The notes under the pieces: generated by a model | The model's input: the letters and a program-made list of their open reading frames with translations, nothing else | What the model was told of the DNA's origin: nothing | The model's database searches: none | Shown here: one piece after another, positions 59,485-64,000 of the stretch | How positions within the stretch are numbered: position 1 is the first letter of the stretch | Layout of the letters: the number at the start of each line of letters is the position of its first letter | Made by a program: the position numbers and the translations under genes | Assembly: GCF_001766675.1 (NCBI RefSeq) | Contig: NZ_MJLT01000001.1 | Location: 1-64,000, forward strand | From: Arthrobacter sp. SW1 | GTDB taxonomy: Bacteria; Actinomycetota; Actinomycetes; Actinomycetales; Micrococcaceae | Length of the DNA stretch: 64,000 nt | Direction: 5' to 3'

Positions 59485-62400
59485 CTACAGCTCGGACTTG
59501 GGGACGCCCACGCCGAGGATGATCGGCTCGTCGGCCGGGGCCTTCTTCTCCGGCTGCTTCGCCGCGGCGTCGCTTGCCGGGGCCTTGGCCTCGTGGGCAG
59601 TCCCGCCGCCCACCTCGGACGTTCCGTGCTGTTCCACGGTGGTGGCATTGGCTGCACCCTGGGCGCGGCTTGCACTCCTGCTGCGGCGGCTGCGCCGGCG
59701 GCCCTGGCGTTCCTCGGGCTCGGCCGCGGGCGCTTCGGAGGAAACGTCAGCGGACTCCGCAGCGGGGCGTCCAAGTCCCGCGAAGGCCTGCGCCAGCAGG
59801 TCGAGGCTCATCGCAGGTTCGCTCCGCACAGGTTCCTCGCTGTGGACAGCGAGCGGCAGCGCGACTTCTTCGCCGCCGAACCGCAGGACCGGCTGGGACG
59901 GGGCACCGGCGGCAGCGGGCGCAGGAGCCAAGGAGGCACCGGCGTCGGGCGTGTCCGTCTTTTCGGGCTGCGCCCCGGCAGCTGCCGCTGCACCGGATGC
60001 CGCCTCTGCGGCGTGCAGTTCGTCGTCGTGCAGGTGCGCGGCATGCGCGGCGGCGGCGATGTTCGCGAGGGCGGCGCGGGTGGCATCCGCCTTCGCCTGG
60101 CGCTGCGCTTCGGTCTCCTCCGGTGCCGGAGCTGCGGGCGGTACCTCGACGGTGGCCTGTGCCCCGCCCTTGCCGCGGCGCCGCTTGCGCTCGGTGCGTG
60201 CCGGCTGCTGCGCTTCGCCGTGCGGGCGGTGGTGTTCCGCTGCCACCACGTTGGCGCGGCGGTGCTCCACCGGTTCGTCATGGGTGACGACGCCGCGGCC
60301 GGCGCAGGCTTCACACTGCTCGCCGAAGACTTCGAGCAGGCCGGTGCCCATGCGCTTTCGGGTCATCTGGACCAGGCCGAGAGAGGTCACTTCAGCCACC
60401 TGGTGCTTGGTGCGGTCACGGCCCAGGCATTCCACCAGGCGGCGGAGCACGAGGTCGCGGTTGGATTCGAGCACCATGTCGATGAAGTCGATCACGATGA
60501 TGCCGCCGATGTCGCGCAGGCGCAGCTGGCGGACCACTTCCTCGGCAGCCTCCAGGTTGTTCTTGGTGACCGTCTCTTCGAGGTTGCCGCCGCTGCCGGT
60601 GAACTTGCCGGTGTTGACGTCGACGACGGTCATGGCCTCGGTGCGGTCGATCACCAGGGAGCCGCCGGAGGGCAGGAAGACCTTGCGTTCCAGGGCCTTG
60701 TGGATCTGCTCGTCCACGCGCCAGGCGGCGAAGATGTCCTGCTCCGACGTCCATTTTTCGAGGCGGCCCACGAGGTCCGGCGCCACGTAGGTGACGTAGG
60801 CCTCGATGGTGTCCCATGCTTCTTCGCCGGAGACGATCAGCTTGGAGAAGTCTTCGTTGAAGACGTCACGGACCACCTTGATGGTGAGGTCCGGTTCGCC
60901 GTACAAGAGCTCGGGTGCCAGCACCTTGCTGGAGTTGGCCTGGCCCTCGATGCCTTCCCACTGGGCGCGGAGGCGGTTGATGTCGTGCGTCAGCTCTTCC
61001 TCGGATGCGCCTTCGGCCGCGGTGCGGACGATCACGCCGGCGTTCTCCGGGAGGCGGTCCTTGAGGATCCGCTTGAGCCGGTTGCGTTCGACGTCCGGCA
61101 GCTTGCGGGAAATGCCCGTCATGGAACCACCGGGCACGTACACCAGGTAGCGGCCGGGGAGGGAGATCTGGCTGGTCAGGCGGGCGCCCTTGTGTCCCAC
61201 CGGGTCCTTGGTGACCTGCACCAGGACGGAGTCGCCGGACTTGAGGGCGTTCTCAATCCGGCGCGGCTTGCCTTCGAGCGTAACGGCGTCCCAGTTGACT
61301 TCGCCGGCGTACAGCACGGCGTTGCGGCCGCGTCCGATGTCCACGAACGCAGCTTCCATGGACGGCAGCACGTTCTGGACCTTGCCCAGGTAGACGTTGC
61401 CGATCAGGGAATCCTGCTGGGTCTTGGAGACGAAGTGCTCGGCCAGGACGCCGTCCTCGAGCACGCCGATCTGGATCCTGTCGTCGCGCTGGCGCACGAT
61501 CATCTGCCGGTCCACGGACTCGCGGCGGGCCAGGAACTCGGCTTCGGTGATGACCTGGCGGCGGCGGCCGGTTTCGCGCGATTCGCGGCGGCGCTGCTTC
61601 TTGGCCTCGAGGCGGGTGGATCCCTTGACGCTCGTGACGCGGTCCGGGCCGGTGCTATCGGCGTGGGTGCGCGGCGCGCGGACGCGGGTGACAGTGTTGG
61701 GCGGGTCGTCTTCTCCCCCGCCGCTCAGTTCAAGGTCCTGGTCGCCACGGCGGCGGCGACGGCGGCGGCGCGAGGTGACGCCCTCTTCCAGGGCTTCACC
61801 GTCTCCGGAATCTTCCTCGGCGGAGGCGGCATCGTCGTCGCCCGCTTCTTCGCGTTCGTTGCCACGGCGGCCACGGCGGCCACGGCTGCGGCGACGGCGA
61901 CGGCTGCCGCCCTCTTCGAGTTCGTTGTCGTCGTCGCTTTCGTCCTCTTCCTCAGCCACGACAGCAGCGGGGCGGACCACGGTGCTCAGGTCGGGGGCCT
62001 GGAAGATCATGGAGGTGACGGAAGCCGGCTCCAGGAACAGGGACGCGACCGGGCTGACCGGGGCGGCCTGCTCTTCCTCGGCAGCTTCTTCCGCCGGGGT
62101 TTCCTCGGCGGCTTCCTCCACGGCGGCTTCTTCAGCCGTCGGAGTTTCTTCAACCGCTTCAGCTACGGGCGCTTCCTCCACCGGCGCTTCGGCGGCCTTT
62201 GCCTTGGTGGCACGACGACGGCGGACCGGCTTTTCGGGGGCCGCTTCTGCCTCTGCGGCGGCCGGCTCAGCCGGGGTTTCGACCGCGGCCGGCTCCCCGG
62301 CGGCATCGCCCGCGAAGGCGGGCAGCGGCTCGGCTGCTTCGACCTTCTTCCGGGCCCGGCTACGGCGGGCCGGGGCCTTGGGGGCTTCTTCCGCAACCGG

Positions 62401-62589
62401 AACCTCCGCGACGGCGGCATCCTGGCCGGCGTCGGCCTTCACCGCGTCGGGAGTCACGGCGTCGATGGCCGTTTCGGTTTCTGCGGTTTTCGGAGCCGCC
62501 TTGCGGCGGGTCCGGGTGGTTTTCTTCGGGGCCTCCGTGGCCGCCGGTGCCGCGTCCTCCGCGGCGGATACTGCTTGCTCGTTATCCAT
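59485..62589 (-). CDS. rne: Ribonuclease E/G
   Basis: A 1034-residue endoribonuclease. The N-terminal about 330 residues are an alanine/acid-rich disordered arm with basic arginine clusters (SRRRRRSRGRRGRRGNE); then the S1 domain (GNVYLGKVQNVLPSMEAAFVDIG, about 395-470), catalytic core with the magnesium aspartates in VVDVNTGKF and IVIDFIDM (about 660-705) and the zinc-link CEACAGRG (about 763). The C-terminal tail is again disordered. This arm-core-tail plan is the actinobacterial type. It starts the decay of mRNA and processes rRNA. The ATG at 62589 has AGGAG 11 bases upstream. Confidence 0.95.
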   Translation of the reverse strand: MDNEQAVSAAEDAAPAATEAPKKTTRTRRKAAPKTAETETAIDAVTPDAVKADAGQDAAVAEVPVAEEAPKAPARRSRARKKVEAAEPLPAFAGDAAGEPAAVETPAEPAAAEAEAAPEKPVRRRRATKAKAAEAPVEEAPVAEAVEETPTAEEAAVEEAAEETPAEEAAEEEQAAPVSPVASLFLEPASVTSMIFQAPDLSTVVRPAAVVAEEEDESDDDNELEEGGSRRRRRSRGRRGRRGNEREEAGDDDAASAEEDSGDGEALEEGVTSRRRRRRRRGDQDLELSGGGEDDPPNTVTRVRAPRTHADSTGPDRVTSVKGSTRLEAKKQRRRESRETGRRRQVITEAEFLARRESVDRQMIVRQRDDRIQIGVLEDGVLAEHFVSKTQQDSLIGNVYLGKVQNVLPSMEAAFVDIGRGRNAVLYAGEVNWDAVTLEGKPRRIENALKSGDSVLVQVTKDPVGHKGARLTSQISLPGRYLVYVPGGSMTGISRKLPDVERNRLKRILKDRLPENAGVIVRTAAEGASEEELTHDINRLRAQWEGIEGQANSSKVLAPELLYGEPDLTIKVVRDVFNEDFSKLIVSGEEAWDTIEAYVTYVAPDLVGRLEKWTSEQDIFAAWRVDEQIHKALERKVFLPSGGSLVIDRTEAMTVVDVNTGKFTGSGGNLEETVTKNNLEAAEEVVRQLRLRDIGGIIVIDFIDMVLESNRDLVLRRLVECLGRDRTKHQVAEVTSLGLVQMTRKRMGTGLLEVFGEQCEACAGRGVVTHDEPVEHRRANVVAAEHHRPHGEAQQPARTERKRRRGKGGAQATVEVPPAAPAPEETEAQRQAKADATRAALANIAAAAHAAHLHDDELHAAEAASGAAAAAGAQPEKTDTPDAGASLAPAPAAAGAPSQPVLRFGGEEVALPLAVHSEEPVRSEPAMSLDLLAQAFAGLGRPAAESADVSSEAPAAEPEERQGRRRSRRSRSASRAQGAANATTVEQHGTSEVGGGTAHEAKAPASDAAAKQPEKKAPADEPIILGVGVPKSEL

Positions 62590-63053
62590 AAGTGGCAACA
62601 CTCCTGCCCTTGTGCAACCGCCACATCCGGCGCCCAGTGGGGCACATATTGTCAAGACCCGCAGGCGTTGACAGAAGTCGTCAGGTGTCTTTCCGGTTCG
62701 CACCAACGTGGGGGTGCGGCAATCACGGAAAGCCGGCTCTGCTGCGAACCCGTTGTTCTAATGCCACAACCAGGTGCCGTCCCATGCCATGGCGGGCGTG
62801 CCGGGGATATCAGTTCCGGGCATGCCCTGCTCAGGGCTGGCGGTCTTGGGAGCAAGATGCCGGACCGGATTCCGCATGTGGAAACGGGCTCCGGCCACGT
62901 TCATTCTCTCACACGCGGGCCCGGATGCGCGGAAGCGGCTGTTCCCGCCTGGACGCGGCACCAAGGCGGCGGCGCTACAATCCTCCCAACGACCGGTATC
63001 GGGGCCTAATGCTCCGGCAAGCCCGCGCGGCAACCAGAAAGGGACCATCACCC
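62590..63053. other. Divergent intergenic region rne / VKOR
   Basis: 464 bases. It should contain the leader and promoter of rne, which is often long and self-regulated, and the promoter of the vitamin K epoxide reductase-like gene. A GTTGTTCTAATGCC stretch near 62753 is a possible -10-like element. No gene is supported in either direction. Confidence 0.45.
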
Positions 63054-63722
63054 ATGCCAAGCCCTGCCAGCGACAACCTGGCCCCCGCAAGCGCCTCCTC
63101 CGGCGGGACCGCCCGCCCGGAGGCACAGCTGCCACGGATGGCGCGCGATATCCCCTTCGCCTGGCTCCTCCTGCTCACCGGCGCCGTCGCGTGGCTGGCG
63201 TCCGGCGCCTTGGTGCTGGAGAAGCTCCAGGTCCTCGCGGATCCCAACCACGCCACCGTATGCGACATCAATCCCTGGGTTTCCTGCGGCGACGTCATGA
63301 AGACGCCCCAGAGTTCGGTGTTCGGCTTCCCGAACATGTTCATCGGCATCGTGGCGTTCGCGGTGATCATCACCACCGCCATGGCATTGTTCGCCGGCGC
63401 AAAGCTGGCGCGCTGGTACTGGATCGGACTGCAGACCGGCGTCACCTTGGGCTTCGTCTTCATTGTCTGGCTGTGGTCGCAGGCGCTCTACGTCATCCAC
63501 ATCCTGTGCCCGTTCTGCATGGTGGTGTGGGCGTGCATGATTCCGCTGTTCGTCTTCGTGACCATCCGCAACGTGGTGCACGGCGTCATCCCGGCACCCG
63601 CCGGCGTGGTGAAGGTCCTCGGCGACTACGGATGGATCATCGTCGCCCTGCTCTATGTGGCCGTGATCGCCAGCATCTTCTTCGCGTTCATCAACGTGTT
63701 CATCGGCACCTCGGGCTACTAA
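63054..63722 (+). CDS. Vitamin K epoxide reductase-family protein
   Basis: A 222-residue membrane protein of about five helices. The four functional cysteines are visible: VCDINPWVSCGDVM (loop cysteines) and the active CPFC in HILCPFCMVVW. Bacterial VKOR enzymes re-oxidise DsbA-type partners and so drive disulfide bond formation in exported proteins. The membrane-anchored DsbA-like protein at 638-1354 could be a partner, although it is 60 kb away. AAAGGGACC precedes the start. Confidence 0.9.
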   Translation: MPSPASDNLAPASASSGGTARPEAQLPRMARDIPFAWLLLLTGAVAWLASGALVLEKLQVLADPNHATVCDINPWVSCGDVMKTPQSSVFGFPNMFIGIVAFAVIITTAMALFAGAKLARWYWIGLQTGVTLGFVFIVWLWSQALYVIHILCPFCMVVWACMIPLFVFVTIRNVVHGVIPAPAGVVKVLGDYGWIIVALLYVAVIASIFFAFINVFIGTSGY

Positions 63723-63735
63723 ACCGGGAAAAACA

Positions 63736-63800
63736 AGCGCGAGCGTACAGTTGGGGCCCCGAAATCGGCGATTTCGGGGCCCCACCTGTACGCTCGCGCT
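63736..63800. repeat. Long intergenic palindrome between VKOR and ndk
   Basis: The 15-base arm AGCGCGAGCGTACAG (63736-63750) is paired by CTGTACGCTCGCGCT (63786-63800). Inside it, GGGGCCCCGAAAT pairs with ATTTCGGGGCCCC around CGGCG. It serves as the convergent terminator and belongs to the same repeat family as 23837-23897. Confidence 0.7.
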
Positions 63801-63828
63801 GTAGTAGGCGGTCGCTTCCCGGACTGTC

Positions 63829-64000
63829 CTAGTCCTGGAACCAGATCTTGATCTCGCGCTCGGCGGACTCCACGGAGTCGGAACCGTGCACCAGGTTCTG
63901 CTGGACCGCCAGGCCCCAGTCGCGGCCGAAGTCGCCGCGGATGGTGCCTGGAGCCGCCGTCGTCGGATCAGTGGTGCCGGCCAGCGAACGGAAGCCCTCG
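63829..64000 (-). CDS. ndk: Nucleoside diphosphate kinase, C-terminal part
   Basis: The gene runs out of the window at its 5' side. The visible 56 residues include [12 protein letters not shown] and the catalytic-histidine-adjacent end [18 protein letters not shown], unmistakable for Ndk. The active-site histidine itself (in NxVHGSD) is present as the H of VHGSD. It balances nucleoside triphosphate pools. Confidence 0.95.
   Translation of the reverse strand, partial: EGFRSLAGTTDPTTAAPGTIRGDFGRDWGLAVQQNLVHGSDSVESAEREIKIWFQD

Noticed and set aside
59593..63009. 1138-codon plus-strand frame over rne
   Set aside because: Shadow of the GC-rich rne codons on the other strand; no motifs, and rne is certain.
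1..64000. CRISPR array, rRNA operon or insertion sequence
   Set aside because: No regular short repeats with spacers, no rRNA-like stretches, and no transposase motifs or terminal repeats were seen.

Overview
The window is high-GC chromosomal DNA of a Gram-positive actinobacterium, most likely an Arthrobacter-type Micrococcaceae. The call rests on the conserved block rne / thiD-tenA / rplU-rpmA / obgE-proB-proA / nadD / rsfS / tRNA-Ala, the actinobacterial S1-containing RNase E with a very long acidic-alanine N-terminus, Lsr2-type silencers and GTG/TTG starts. No database search was possible; families were assigned by reading motifs.

Region 1 (1-20.0 kb) is amino-acid and amine metabolism. 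It holds the tail of a dehydrogenase; a four-gene operon (zinc alcohol dehydrogenase, flavin amine oxidase, MFS carrier, membrane-anchored DsbA-like protein) divergent from a LysR regulator; an AhpD-like/small-protein pair; and two similar cassettes. Cassette A (6.6-11.9 kb) is a MalY/PatB-type aminotransferase/C-S lyase, RidA, amino-acid permease and branched-chain aminotransferase, divergent from an Lrp/AsnC regulator. Cassette B (12.0-20.0 kb) is a diaminopropionate ammonia-lyase-like enzyme, an M20 deacylase, RidA and LysR, with a second permease, a second LysR and an M20 amidohydrolase. Each cassette pairs an enzyme expected to release 2-aminoacrylate with the enzyme family that removes it.

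Region 2 (20.0-31.3 kb) is a long leftward operon that fits hydroxyproline breakdown: proline-racemase-family epimerase/dehydratase, DapA-family deaminase, D-amino-acid-type oxidase, semialdehyde dehydrogenase, polar amino-acid ABC transporter, three short-chain dehydrogenases and a GntR/FCD regulator. A TTGTCTGACAA palindrome lies upstream of both the GntR gene and the transporter gene.

Region 3 (about 31.5-49.5 kb) is an integrated mobile element. Leftward genes encode a 1003-residue TrbL/VirB6-like membrane protein and two membrane-anchored proteins. The middle carries two controller-type HTH regulators, each preceded by the same 82-base leader, plus a frameshifted HEPN-like gene, an intact Lsr2 and a decayed second Lsr2. 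Rightward genes encode small membrane proteins, an MT-A70 adenine methyltransferase, a TraG/VirD4-like coupling ATPase, a replication-relaxation protein, two tandem paralogues whose C-termini resemble ArdA antirestriction proteins, and a large serine recombinase whose reading frame runs through the antisense strand of tRNA-Ala. No classical relaxase or VirB4 ATPase was seen.

Region 4 (49.5-64 kb) is conserved housekeeping: tRNA-Ala(GGC), rsfS, nadD, proA, proB, obgE, rpmA, rplU, a ThiD-TenA fusion under a TPP riboswitch, rne, a vitamin K epoxide reductase-like protein and the end of ndk.
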